From a virus, in the IMG/VR virus record IMGVR_UViG_3300024518_002133, positions 1 to 42,674 of that record: a stretch of 42,674 nt of DNA; one strand, 5' to 3'. The notes below the pieces were generated by a model. The model saw nothing but the letters and a program-made list of their open reading frames with translations. It did no database searches and was not told the origin of the DNA. Shown here one piece after another: positions 25,317 to 31,681 of this stretch; position 1 is the stretch's first letter; each line of letters begins with the position of its first letter. The position numbers and the translations under genes are program-made.

Positions 25317-26078
25317 TTACTTCTTAATAATTTTAATCTTCTTAGCAAACCCTTTCCTTTTAGAAGGAGATGGTAAGCCTTTCTTAGCTGATTCTATATA
25401 CTTATCTAATTCTTTAATTAGTTCTTTCAAGGGTACTGCATAGGTTTCAGTCCATGCTCCAGGTCTGCCAGCAAATAATATTCCAACAACTTGCCCCCAG
25501 TAATTAACAATAGCAGATCCACTATTTCCTGGATAAGCAACTAAATTTAAAAAGAAAACATCGACTCTTCTAATACCTATCCATCCAAAAGCCTTATTTT
25601 GTATACCATTAATATAACCTTTTCTAATAACTAGGTCGTTTCCCCATGGATGTCCTAAGATGAATATCTCTTGTTGACTGTAGGTACTACTACCTATTGA
25701 TAAGGTATGTTTAACATATTTAGCCTTAATGATACAAACGTCATGAGTCTTACTTATTAAGTATTCTTTGCCAATATGTAATATACCTTTGGCATCTTTA
25801 TAATATATATACTTGTGCCATCTTCTTCCTGCATTACAAACGTGCTTATTAGTTACTACTAGTGATTGCCCTTTATAATTTATACTAAATCCAGATCCAT
25901 ATCTTCTATTAACAGCTTGTGGATGTACGAATGCTACAGTAGCTTTACTATGGTAAGACATACGAGCCCTTGTAACCAAGTTCTCTGCCTTTGGGGCAAG
26001 TAATAAACATAACAATACAACAATAAGTTGTACTTTGATCCTAATTAGTTTTAGGGTCCATTTCAATAAGCGTAGCAT
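25317..26078 (-). CDS. Exported trypsin-like serine protease (S1/HtrA-like)
   Basis: This 253-residue protein has an N-terminal basic/hydrophobic signal anchor (VQLIVVLLCLLLAPKAENL, about 16-34) and a chymotrypsin-fold protease domain. The triad is readable: H79 in VVTNKHVCNAG, D113 in KTHDVCIIKA and S186 in YPGNSGSAIVN, with oxyanion glycines. There is no PDZ domain; the tail is Lys-rich. I chose ATG 26078 rather than the upstream in-frame ATG at 26105 because GAGGAG lies 8 nt before it. The gene overlaps the small terminase by 38 nt. Its substrate is unknown. Because of the export signal it probably acts in the envelope, not in the procapsid. Confidence 0.83.
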   Translation of the reverse strand: MLRLLKWTLKLIRIKVQLIVVLLCLLLAPKAENLVTRARMSYHSKATVAFVHPQAVNRRYGSGFSINYKGQSLVVTNKHVCNAGRRWHKYIYYKDAKGILHIGKEYLISKTHDVCIIKAKYVKHTLSIGSSTYSQQEIFILGHPWGNDLVIRKGYINGIQNKAFGWIGIRRVDVFFLNLVAYPGNSGSAIVNYWGQVVGILFAGRPGAWTETYAVPLKELIKELDKYIESAKKGLPSPSKRKGFAKKIKIIKK

Positions 26079-26523
26079 CTTCGATCTCCTCAGAAAAAGG
26101 ATCAAGCGCTAGTTTCTCCTTTATTTCGATAATAGTTGCAGGTTTCTCATCCCTTAGGATTTCAGTCGGATCTCCATTATCTAACCGTGTAATTTTGTCT
26201 AACTTATCAAGAATATTCGCTGCATCCATTGCTTCTTTAGTGGTTGGAGGGGTATCTCTTTTAGCTAAATGTTGTAATGATCTTGACATAATGGTAATTA
26301 TGCTTTGAGTCATTGTTGTGAAGTCTTGACGTTTAGAAGCAGCTAATTGACTAACTACTTCTGTACGAGCAAGGTCTCGTTCTAATCTCCATTCTTTATT
26401 TACATAATGACTTAGACTAGATCTGGGAATGTCCAGTTCTTTACTAATAGAGTTAATACTCTTGTATGTCATGTATTTTTCTTTTGCTTCTTCTAATAGT
26501 TTTTTACTTATCTTCTTCGTCAT
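26041..26523 (-). CDS. Terminase small subunit (candidate)
   Basis: The N-terminal helix-turn-helix (YMTYKSINSISKELDIPRSS, about 17-36) would bind the packaging site. A helical oligomerisation region (LAASKRQDFTTMTQSIITIM) and an acidic C-terminal tail (DPFSEEIEDATLIEMDP) follow, a usual small-terminase layout. It is close upstream of the large subunit. I prefer ATG 26523 to the GTG two codons earlier because GAGAG lies at a normal distance from the ATG. The terminal 38 nt overlap the protease gene. Confidence 0.75.
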   Translation of the reverse strand: MTKKISKKLLEEAKEKYMTYKSINSISKELDIPRSSLSHYVNKEWRLERDLARTEVVSQLAASKRQDFTTMTQSIITIMSRSLQHLAKRDTPPTTKEAMDAANILDKLDKITRLDNGDPTEILRDEKPATIIEIKEKLALDPFSEEIEDATLIEMDPKTN

Positions 26524-26692
26524 TTTCACTCTCTACAAATGTTGTATGTATATTTTCACACGTCCTTAGTAACTCATATACCTCGTCACTAATATGTCCC
26601 GGAAAGGTGCCGAGCATTATAACTTTATTAGTCTTTACTGCTAACTTAACTAAATCCTTAATTGCTAATTCTAATAATTTAGCTTCATCCAT
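26504..26692 (-). CDS. Small acidic hypothetical protein (62 aa)
   Basis: A Leu/Lys-rich helix (LLELAIKDLVKLAVKTNKV) is followed by an acidic tail. It overlaps its neighbours at both ends (about 20 nt), which is common in compact phage operons. It carries no motif that I recognise. Coding is supported by the ribosome site AGGAGGG upstream and tiling with the flanking genes. Confidence 0.6.
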   Translation of the reverse strand: MDEAKLLELAIKDLVKLAVKTNKVIMLGTFPGHISDEVYELLRTCENIHTTFVESENDEEDK

Positions 26693-26910
26693 AATAACCC
26701 TCCTACTATAAGTGTGTTTAATCCATAATTAAAAATCAAAGGAGTCTCTTTCCTGTGGAGGACGTAAACCAATCCCGATACCTCCCCTAGAAACCAAATA
26801 GACAATAGGGACAAAGAAACATTTACTTCCCTTGTAGTTAGTCCAGCGATTAAGTCTGGTACTCCACAAAGAACTAAAGAAATCGTACTGATCCATGCAA
26901 ACCCCCTCAT
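26671..26910 (-). CDS. Small multi-span membrane protein, PQ-loop-like half (79 aa)
   Basis: Three hydrophobic segments are visible (about 6-22 VISTISLVLCG-type with a Pro at 18, 31-50, 58-74). The pattern CGVPDLIAG, SLLSIWFLGEVSGLVYVL, then PLIFNYGLNTLIVGGLL resembles phage-encoded single PQ-loop (SemiSWEET-like) proteins. These could form a dimeric channel. The start overlaps the metallopeptidase stop as ATGA. A competing frame at 26729-26914 covers the same DNA and is rejected. Confidence 0.65.
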   Translation of the reverse strand: MRGFAWISTISLVLCGVPDLIAGLTTREVNVSLSLLSIWFLGEVSGLVYVLHRKETPLIFNYGLNTLIVGGLLWMKLNY

Positions 26911-27206
26911 TCATCTTTACCTAAGATATAATCTCTCAGATCAGCATTCTCAGCCAGTATATGTATTAATCTTGGACTTATTATTCTTATTACTTTCTCT
27001 TCTAAGGCTTCATCCATATGACCACTATCTTCTAGACATACGTGTAGAATCTCATGCAGTAGAGTCTCTTTCTTATTAGCAGATATCATAGTTGAGTCTA
27101 TTCGGATTTCCTTCTTATCGAAGTCAGTATCTCCATGATTACCTATTTCATCCATGTATGGGAGGAATCTGACTTTCCAGTCAAAGTATCCTGATTTAAA
27201 CTTCAT
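26907..27206 (-). CDS. Small zincin-like metallopeptidase (HExxH) (99 aa)
   Basis: The protein has LLHEILHVCLEDS with H51-E52-x2-H55, the zinc-binding signature of gluzincin-like peptidases, in the same position as in small phage metallopeptidases. The N-terminal half is beta-rich (KVRFLPYMDEIGNHGDTDF). These often carry out host-protein or regulator cleavage (ImmA-type) or have unknown substrates. It lies second in the packaging operon and overlaps neighbours by 11 and 4 nt. Function beyond zinc peptidase is inference. Confidence 0.75.
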   Translation of the reverse strand: MKFKSGYFDWKVRFLPYMDEIGNHGDTDFDKKEIRIDSTMISANKKETLLHEILHVCLEDSGHMDEALEEKVIRIISPRLIHILAENADLRDYILGKDE

Positions 27207-27420
27207 TTAATGATGCCCATTCTTTATCAGCCTTTTCTAGGGCTTCTTCTGTCAAATACTTTTTATAAAATTTTGCCTTAAGAAGGGCAGCTTCTTTTAT
27301 GGTGGATGATTCTAACTCACCTTGGATAAAGAACCAGCAAGCCACATGATGGATTCCCTTTTTTAAAAGGTCTGGATTCTCTTCGAAACACTTATCAACA
27401 AATTCATCTCTACCAAACAT
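27196..27420 (-). CDS. First gene of packaging operon, hypothetical (74 aa)
   Basis: A helical charged protein (DEFVDKCFEENPDLLKKGIH; ending YLTEEALEKADKEWASLNEV) with no membrane span. The start ATG has a GGAAGGAAAA site. It lies about 60 bp after a good promoter (27480-27508), so it is probably expressed well. Function not recognised. Confidence 0.7.
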   Translation of the reverse strand: MFGRDEFVDKCFEENPDLLKKGIHHVACWFFIQGELESSTIKEAALLKAKFYKKYLTEEALEKADKEWASLNEV

Positions 27421-27479
27421 GCTTTTCCTTCCGGTGGGTGTAAGTTACTGTTTATTCAGCTAGACCACCTAATCTATTG

Positions 27480-27508
27480 ATTTTACACCAGAAGAAAGCA
27501 CCAGTCAA
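27480..27508 (-). promoter_or_regulatory. Sigma70-type promoter for packaging operon
   Basis: Minus-strand TTGACT (27503-27508), 17-bp spacer, TAAAAT (27480-27485). It lies ~60 bp before the first packaging gene and is the only strong minus-strand element in the intergenic region. Confidence 0.72.
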
Positions 27509-27548
27509 TGACTAATTGGTGTCTATGGGTAATGGTCATACATTTAGT

Positions 27549-27593
27549 CTATTATCAACTACTTACCTTCCATGGATAACTAATTGATAATAG
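27549..27593. repeat. Perfect 10-bp inverted repeat
   Basis: CTATTATCAA (27549-27558) and TTGATAATAG (27584-27593) are exact reverse complements separated by 25 bp. It could be a binding site for a dimeric regulator or a cruciform. It lies upstream of the minus packaging promoter and is not a terminator. Confidence 0.6.
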
Positions 27594-27943
27594 TGGTTAC
27601 AGCATATGCGGTAATAACACTATGCGTTATATGTTCTTACTAAAATTTCACATTTTCTACTACATAATTGGGGATAAAATCAGGGGGAATATGGTCTAAG
27701 TATTGGATAATAAACAAGTTTGGGGGAGAATGAAATCTGAGAGGGGTATGTGTTTAGTATATACTGACTATATCTTAAAACATATTTCCTTAGGGGGGCA
27801 TGTTTATTAAAGGGGGTAACCATATTCTAGGAGCCAGGACAATGTGAGAAGGTTAAGGATATGACCTAGACCTTGTTGTGGGTAAACAAGCTTTGGACCT
27901 TTACCTGGATCTAAACCCAGACATGTTCAGGGGGAAACAAGTG

Positions 27944-28072
27944 ATGAACCTTATTAGAGCTAAACAAACTTTGAACATCATTGTGCTTAACACGGTTTAT
28001 AATGTTGTTGTAACCAAGTTAGATAACGCATCACGTTATGACCTTAGTCTATATATAAATATAGTTAAATGA
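27944..28072 (+). CDS. Possible small protein (43 aa)
   Basis: An ATG with an AGGGGG ribosome-like site 9 nt upstream opens MNLIRAKQTLNIIVLNTVYN and continues to a stop at 28072. A longer reading from GTG 27878 lacks a ribosome site. The frame overlaps the repeats described here, so its coding nature is uncertain. No motif is recognised. Confidence 0.25.
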   Translation: MNLIRAKQTLNIIVLNTVYNVVVTKLDNASRYDLSLYINIVK

Positions 28073-28086
28073 GGTAAACATGTTTT

Positions 28087-28168
28087 AATGCCGATAGGCA
28101 TTCTAGTGTTTGGTTATTGTTTTGATACCGTTAGGTATCTTTCAGACTTGAGAGCAGCTTAGCGCTGC
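28087..28168. other. Three consecutive tight hairpins
   Basis: AATGCC-GATA-GGCATT (28087-28102), GATACC-GTTA-GGTATC (28124-28139) and GCAGC-TTAGC-GCTGC (28154-28168) lie within 82 bp. The stems are perfect and loops 4-5 nt. The regular size suggests structured RNA or protein-binding sites, not a classical terminator (no T-tract). Confidence 0.6.
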
Positions 28169-28186
28169 AAGATAGATGTTCAAAAC

Positions 28187-28216
28187 TTGTTTATAGATGT
28201 GATATGTTTCTATTAT
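28187..28216 (+). promoter_or_regulatory. Candidate promoter for first early gene
   Basis: TTGTTT (28187-28192), 18-bp spacer and TATTAT (28211-28216) lie 109 bp before the GTG at 28325. The -35 is imperfect, so this is a moderate candidate only. Confidence 0.35.
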
Positions 28217-28324
28217 ATGGTAATAGTGTTGAATAACCAAGTATAAAATATGTTTCTAACACTATCTTTAAGAACTATCTTGTGATATGGTTGTATTAAC
28301 AATAACTTATTAGGAGGTTTTTAA

Positions 28325-28885
28325 GTGAATGTATTAAGCGCAACTATATTTAAACAATTAGATAAGAGATATGATAACAATATTACATGGTTTCGAGAGG
28401 TTAGACTTGAATTCAATCGTTTATCAAAACAATATCCTGATAACAAGACATATAATGATTATAAAGAGACTATAAAGAAAGTCAAAGCTAGACGAGAACT
28501 ACAACGTATTCAAGGTATTAAGTTACTCAGGAAGAACCTAAACAAGCGTATATTGAAGGTTTTACACCCACCTCAGAGCAATGAAAGTATAAACTTCAAA
28601 CCTAAAGAGTATCGTAATAGAAATAGTTACCTAATTAAGACGTATGGTGTTACGGTAAATGACTACCTTATTATGCTAAAAGATCAAAACTATCAGTGTG
28701 CTATTTGTTCAACACCCGATCCAACTCCAAAGAAATACTTCTCAGTAGACCACTGTCATAAGACTGATAAGGTGAGAGGTTTGTTATGTAATACGTGTAA
28801 TACAGGGCTAGGCATGTTCCGAGATAATGAACTATCCCTTTTCAAAGCACGTAACTACCTAATACAAGCCAAACTAAAGATTTAA
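28325..28885 (+). CDS. Recombination endonuclease VII-like HNH nuclease, long form (186 aa)
   Basis: This resolves branched DNA or nicks DNA by a beta-beta-alpha-metal site. The C-terminal half has the Endonuclease_7 pattern: YGVTVNDYLIMLKDQNYQCA, C125-x2-C128, VDHCH (141-145), RGLLCNTCN (C155, C158, N159) and GLGMFRDN. The N-terminal ~95 residues are basic helical and may bind DNA. It starts at GTG 28325 with TAGGAGG upstream. A related shorter gene lies at 35003. It is the first gene of the plus-strand arm. Confidence 0.85.
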   Translation: MNVLSATIFKQLDKRYDNNITWFREVRLEFNRLSKQYPDNKTYNDYKETIKKVKARRELQRIQGIKLLRKNLNKRILKVLHPPQSNESINFKPKEYRNRNSYLIKTYGVTVNDYLIMLKDQNYQCAICSTPDPTPKKYFSVDHCHKTDKVRGLLCNTCNTGLGMFRDNELSLFKARNYLIQAKLKI

Positions 28886-29090
28886 TCTCCCTATAATGTC
28901 ATTTCCTGGTATTTATGACAACATCGTACCAATATACTCACTAAAAGGAGAGTTATTACCCGATTATAGTCTTATTCAGGTCAGTAATATTTGTTATAAC
29001 ATGTAATACATAACTGATAACTTAAATGGTTATAAGTAGCTGATTAACCAGGAATTAAAGATATTAATACTTATGCCGATAAGAAAAGGG

Positions 29091-29119
29091 TTGACAGCTA
29101 TGACACAATGTGTTATGAT
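29091..29119 (+). promoter_or_regulatory. Early sigma70-type promoter with palindromic spacer
   Basis: TTGACA (29091-29096), 17-bp spacer, TATGAT (29114-29119), near consensus. The spacer contains ACACAATGTGT, a perfect inverted repeat about a central A, a plausible operator. It lies 33 bp before the 48-aa gene at 29152. Confidence 0.82.
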
Positions 29120-29151
29120 TGTTGTACAAGAACAAATGAAATGGAGGCACC

Positions 29152-29298
29152 GTGACAACGTTTAGATCTTTAATAGTAATAACTTATTTGATAGTAACTG
29201 CTATATGGATGTCCGCGAAGTCTCAGCAGCCATTAGAAGCACAAATAGTGAAGCAATGTGACTTTAATAGCTTTAACTATAAAATGACGTGTAAATAA
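29152..29298 (+). CDS. Small exported/membrane protein (48 aa)
   Basis: GTG start with GGAGG 5 nt upstream. It encodes MTTFRSLIVITYLIVTAIWM with a hydrophobic stretch from about 5-20, then a short polar tail with two Cys (C37, C47). It is first after a strong promoter, so probably made early and in quantity. No lipobox is present; a small inner-membrane or exported peptide is likely. Function unknown. Confidence 0.65.
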   Translation: MTTFRSLIVITYLIVTAIWMSAKSQQPLEAQIVKQCDFNSFNYKMTCK

Positions 29299-29325
29299 GC
29301 CTAACGGCTCAACCTAGGAGAACGT

Positions 29326-29457
29326 ATGTATAAGTTAATAGTAAATGGTAAAGAAATAGTAAAAGGATCTTATTATGACTGTTTTTATACTGCTCAAGAT
29401 ATGGACCTAGATCTATTTATTATTGAGCAACTTAATCTTAGAACTGTGAGGATATAA
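29326..29457 (+). CDS. Small hypothetical protein (43 aa)
   Basis: ATG with AGGAG 8 nt upstream. The product MYKLIVNGKEIVKGSYYDCF continues to an acidic end. It looks like a small alpha/beta protein of early phage regions. Its last base begins the next ATG (TAATG). Not recognised. Confidence 0.62.
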   Translation: MYKLIVNGKEIVKGSYYDCFYTAQDMDLDLFIIEQLNLRTVRI

Positions 29458-29555
29458 TGACTTTACTGGAAAACTTAATAGTATTGTCACTTTATGCAAT
29501 AATTACATTATTACCAATATTGGCATTTGCAGCATTGTTAAAATATCTAATTTAA
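29457..29555 (+). CDS. Very small membrane peptide (32 aa)
   Basis: TAATG-coupled start. Nearly the whole peptide is hydrophobic (LIVLSLYAIITLLPILAFAA), giving one membrane span. It sits in a chain of tiny genes. Its size makes it uncertain, but tight coupling supports it. Confidence 0.5.
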   Translation: MTLLENLIVLSLYAIITLLPILAFAALLKYLI

Positions 29556-29565
29556 GGAGATACCA

Positions 29566-29718
29566 ATGATACCCGACCTAGAAGAATTAGTAGTCAAATT
29601 AAGCTCTAGAATAGATGATCTAGAGTCAGTAATAGTAGAAGATAGGAAAAAGATACGTGAACTAGTAGAAAAGTATGAGCCAGGCAACGCCTGGTGGAAA
29701 GATATAAAAGATACTTAG
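29566..29718 (+). CDS. Small coiled-coil protein (50 aa)
   Basis: AAGGAGA site upstream. The heptad-rich helix LEELVVKLSSRIDDLESVIV is followed by charged residues and WWKD near the end. A CCAGGC-AAC-GCCTGG hairpin at 29680-29694 lies inside the gene end. Not recognised. Confidence 0.6.
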   Translation: MIPDLEELVVKLSSRIDDLESVIVEDRKKIRELVEKYEPGNAWWKDIKDT

Positions 29719-29727
29719 GAGTATATT

Positions 29728-29922
29728 ATGAAACTAGATTACGCTAAAATAGAGGTTATAGATGCCTATATAAATACTAAGGATTATCCAGACTTTTGCG
29801 ATTCATACATCATTGAAGCTGAATATAATGGTGAGACAATAACAGAGGATGAAATAGATTACTTAAATGATAATTGTCCAGACTTTGTTTATGAATATTG
29901 CAGTGAAAACTTTATGAACTAG
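29728..29922 (+). CDS. Small acidic hypothetical protein (64 aa)
   Basis: Acidic protein (YINTKDYPDFCDSYIIEAEY; ending DFVYEYCSENFMN) with an AGGAG site upstream. The pattern suggests an alpha/beta fold of a possible host-interaction or inhibitor protein. There is no membrane span and no known motif. Confidence 0.6.
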   Translation: MKLDYAKIEVIDAYINTKDYPDFCDSYIIEAEYNGETITEDEIDYLNDNCPDFVYEYCSENFMN

Positions 29923-29931
29923 GAGTGTAAA

Positions 29932-30141
29932 ATGAAACGTAGCGAAATGATTAAGATAATAATGAAATCAATACCATGGTCACCGTTCTACAGAAAGAGC
30001 ACAGTCATGGCAGAAACAATACTTGACAACCTTGAGAAAGAGGGAATGCTTCCTCCTTTAGACTATAAATGGGATAACACCCATGAATTCCCTCGACCTC
30101 TAGGTGCCTCAAGAACTTGGCAGGGTGAAGATAATGATTAA
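29932..30141 (+). CDS. MKRSEM family small protein, copy 1 (69 aa)
   Basis: It starts MKRSEMIKIIMKSIPWS and has ILDNLEKEGMLPP later, the family pattern shared with copies at 34788 and 41769: an N-terminal helix with MKRSxM, an aliphatic helix, and E-x-x-G-(M/F)-LPP. The tail diverges. I recognise the pattern as a recurring unnamed small phage protein. Ribosome site AGGAG. Confidence 0.72.
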   Translation: MKRSEMIKIIMKSIPWSPFYRKSTVMAETILDNLEKEGMLPPLDYKWDNTHEFPRPLGASRTWQGEDND

Positions 30142-30295
30142 ACTATTATTAATATTATGTAATATATTTATACAATTTATAGTATTACTAATTAAATCAA
30201 TACTTAGAGTAGCATTTATATTTGGCATGTTTATATTATTATCATATGTTACGGGCATTGAGTTTATGGGAAGGTTAATGTTACCTAACTGGTAA
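30134..30295 (+). CDS. Small membrane protein (53 aa)
   Basis: ATG 30134 overlaps the previous stop by 8 nt and has AGGGTGAAG upstream, so the upstream start at 30104 is not needed. The product has two hydrophobic segments (MIKLLLILCNIFIQFIVLLI and VAFIFGMFILLSYV). A membrane peptide of unknown use. Confidence 0.62.
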   Translation: MIKLLLILCNIFIQFIVLLIKSILRVAFIFGMFILLSYVTGIEFMGRLMLPNW

Positions 30296-30303
30296 AATAA
30301 GGC

Positions 30304-30332
30304 TTGACAATAATAACACATTATGTTATCAT
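30304..30332 (+). promoter_or_regulatory. Early promoter upstream of the 128-aa gene
   Basis: TTGACA (30304-30309), 17-bp spacer, TATCAT (30327-30332). The spacer contains ACACATTATGT, similar to the operator-like ACACAATGTGT of the promoter at 29091. This suggests joint regulation of the two transcripts. Confidence 0.76.
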
Positions 30333-30367
30333 TACTTATAACAACAAACAAACCATTGGAGGCAACA

Positions 30368-30754
30368 ATGATTGGAAATACAGGATACATTACATTTAGT
30401 GTTGAACTTAGCACAAATAGTGATCAAGATAACAAGATAGCTACTGATTTAACCAGAGTTATTTTAAATAAAAGCAACATCCCTTTTAAAGAAGTTATTG
30501 GTTCTTATAGTGGTGATAGGGAAAATAGTTTCATAGTTCATCCTAAATATGAAAATGAAGTATTTGACATCGCTAACTCAGCTAACCAAGAATCAATCCT
30601 ATTTGTCGGACCCACTGGCAACGCTTCGTTAACATACCTTGAAACAGGCAAAACGGTTTCACTTGGTAAAATGAAACAACATAACAAGCCAAATGGTTTA
30701 ACATCATTCACATTTGACCCTGTTAATGAAACTTATTGGAGTACGGAATGTTAA
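30368..30754 (+). CDS. Early hypothetical protein, DUF3293-like candidate (128 aa)
   Basis: ATG 30368 has a GGAGGC site and lies 36 bp after the promoter's -10. The longer reading from 30323 would begin inside the promoter. The protein is alpha/beta: IPFKEVIGSYSGDRENSFIV, then SANQESILFVGPTGNASLTY and KTVSLGKM. A conserved ENSF... NQESIL arrangement resembles the DUF3293 group of small phage/bacterial proteins. This is an impression, not a verified match. Function unknown. Confidence 0.6.
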   Translation: MIGNTGYITFSVELSTNSDQDNKIATDLTRVILNKSNIPFKEVIGSYSGDRENSFIVHPKYENEVFDIANSANQESILFVGPTGNASLTYLETGKTVSLGKMKQHNKPNGLTSFTFDPVNETYWSTEC

Positions 30755-30888
30755 AAACTATTCAAGAAACAATATTATTTTTAGCTTTGTTCATATTTGT
30801 TGGGTTAATTGTAGCGAGTCATGCCCGACATTCAGTACGAGCTAACAAAGCATTAACTAAACATTTAATTGAGAGAGGTTTAAAATGA
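30748..30888 (+). CDS. Small membrane protein (46 aa)
   Basis: The N-terminal hydrophobic segment (TILFLALFIFVGLIVASHAR) is followed by a basic tail. It overlaps the previous gene by 7 nt and ends as ATGA with the lipoprotein gene. Unknown function. Confidence 0.6.
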   Translation: MLKTIQETILFLALFIFVGLIVASHARHSVRANKALTKHLIERGLK

Positions 30889-31226
30889 TTAAACTATTAA
30901 TAACAGCAGCACTATTAACTTCATGTGGTAGTGACGATATTGCTTTTAAAGCAGCTGGACCAAAACCAAAAATAGTACAAGAATGTAGTACAGTTAATGA
31001 CGATTTATTAGCAAGTATTAATAAGGATGATAACCTTAATGATTTAAGTAGTGAGATCAATGATATATTTGATAGCGTTGACCCATCTTATTTTACTAGA
31101 AAAGGTGATACCATTGCTAATTATGCAATAAGGGAATACAATTCCGATACTACCTCATGGTGTTACCGTTATACTTTCAATGTAAAGGAAAATGGGAAGA
31201 TTATTCTAGCTGAATCAGAGGAGTGA
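30885..31226 (+). CDS. Small lipoprotein (113 aa)
   Basis: The N-terminus MIKLLITAALLTSCGSDD has a clean lipobox (LTSC), so the mature protein would start at C14 and sit in a membrane facing the periplasm. The rest is acidic with a predicted alpha/beta domain (NDIFDSVDPSYFTRKGDTIA; WCYRYTF; GKIILAESEE). Small early lipoproteins of phages often block receptors or repeat infection (known for T5 Llp), which is a possible role here. Ribosome site GAGAGG. Confidence 0.76.
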   Translation: MIKLLITAALLTSCGSDDIAFKAAGPKPKIVQECSTVNDDLLASINKDDNLNDLSSEINDIFDSVDPSYFTRKGDTIANYAIREYNSDTTSWCYRYTFNVKENGKIILAESEE

Positions 31227-31228
31227 TT

Positions 31229-31375
31229 ATGTTATATTTGATACACACCGCTAGAACTTATGTAATGATGTATAAAGTTACAGGTCAACGTCATTACTTA
31301 GATAAAGCATGGACATGTTTAGCAAGAGTTAAGTTTATGTCAGAAGAAACCAGAGAATTAAAGTTGGTTGCATAA
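31229..31375 (+). CDS. Small hypothetical protein (48 aa)
   Basis: It starts MLYLIHTARTYVMMYKVTG, with a GAGGAG site before it. It is helical and basic and ends TAATG-coupled to the next gene. Unknown. Confidence 0.58.
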   Translation: MLYLIHTARTYVMMYKVTGQRHYLDKAWTCLARVKFMSEETRELKLVA

Positions 31376-31491
31376 TGGATGGACTTAATTACTTATTACT
31401 ACTATATTTTGATGCAATGGACACCGACGATATGTTTTCAGCATCAATAATAATAACTAGAATAACTAGGGAGTATGTATATGAAAAATAG
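31375..31491 (+). CDS. Very small acidic peptide (38 aa)
   Basis: TAATG-coupled ATG. The product MDGLNYLLLLYFDAMDTDDM continues to a short basic end; the stop overlaps the next gene by 11 nt. Possible regulatory or leader peptide, or a real small protein. Coding evidence is mostly the coupling. Confidence 0.45.
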   Translation: MDGLNYLLLLYFDAMDTDDMFSASIIITRITREYVYEK

Positions 31492-31681
31492 ACTAGATGG
31501 GGATGCTTATGATAATTGGAAACTAAATAACGGTTACTCAGATAAGGACCAATGTGAGGGATGTTGTAGACATACAAATGATATGTTTAGTATTACAGCT
31601 CTATCAGGAGAAATATTTTACTGTAAAGAATGTCATGATGAACTAATCATACCAGGAGTTTTAAAATGGAAAATAAAATAG
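31481..31681 (+). CDS. Small zinc-ribbon-like protein (66 aa)
   Basis: I chose ATG 31481 because GGGAG at 31469-31473 is correctly spaced for it; the ATG at 31475 would be only 1 nt away. Two cysteine pairs are visible: CEGCC near residues 25-29 and FYCKEC near 46-51, a probable treble-clef or ribbon zinc site. Such proteins often bind nucleic acid or proteins. Overlaps the next gene by 16 nt. Confidence 0.65.
   Translation: MKNRLDGDAYDNWKLNNGYSDKDQCEGCCRHTNDMFSITALSGEIFYCKECHDELIIPGVLKWKIK

Larger units (their letters stand above)
27711..28193. repeat. Dispersed AAACAAGTTT-like repeats
   Basis: Related motifs occur at 27711 (TAAACAAGTTTGG), 27883 (TAAACAAGCTTTGGACC), 27934 (GAAACAAGTGATGAACC), 27961 (TAAACAAACTTTGAACA), 28075 (TAAACATGTTTTAATGC) and, inverted, 28181 (CAAAACTTGTTTA). 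The same 15-nt sequence as 28179-28193 also occurs at 23805-23819, after the large terminase gene. Iteron-like or regulator-binding repeats are possible. Confidence 0.45.
27421..28324. other. ~900-bp divergent intergenic region (origin/control candidate)
   Basis: This is the only long stretch without a convincing gene. It separates minus-strand packaging genes from plus-strand early genes. It contains a minus promoter, a 10-bp perfect inverted repeat, seven G-runs of 4-6 on the plus strand, repeats of an AAACAAGTTT-like motif, three tight hairpins and a candidate plus promoter. Strand reversal plus repeats make it the best origin/regulatory candidate, but I see no initiator gene next to it. 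Confidence 0.6.

Noticed and set aside
26729-26914. Overlapping 61-aa frame on the minus strand
   Set aside because: It covers the same DNA as the 79-aa membrane protein, has less protein-like composition, and the other frame gives a PQ-loop-like pattern with coupled start.
27878-28072. 64-aa GTG-started frame
   Set aside because: No ribosome site before the GTG. The repeated GKQ-like residues arise from the DNA repeats. Only a shorter 27944 start has some support.
27421-28324. CRISPR array
   Set aside because: Repeats are short, imperfect, irregularly spaced and sometimes inverted.
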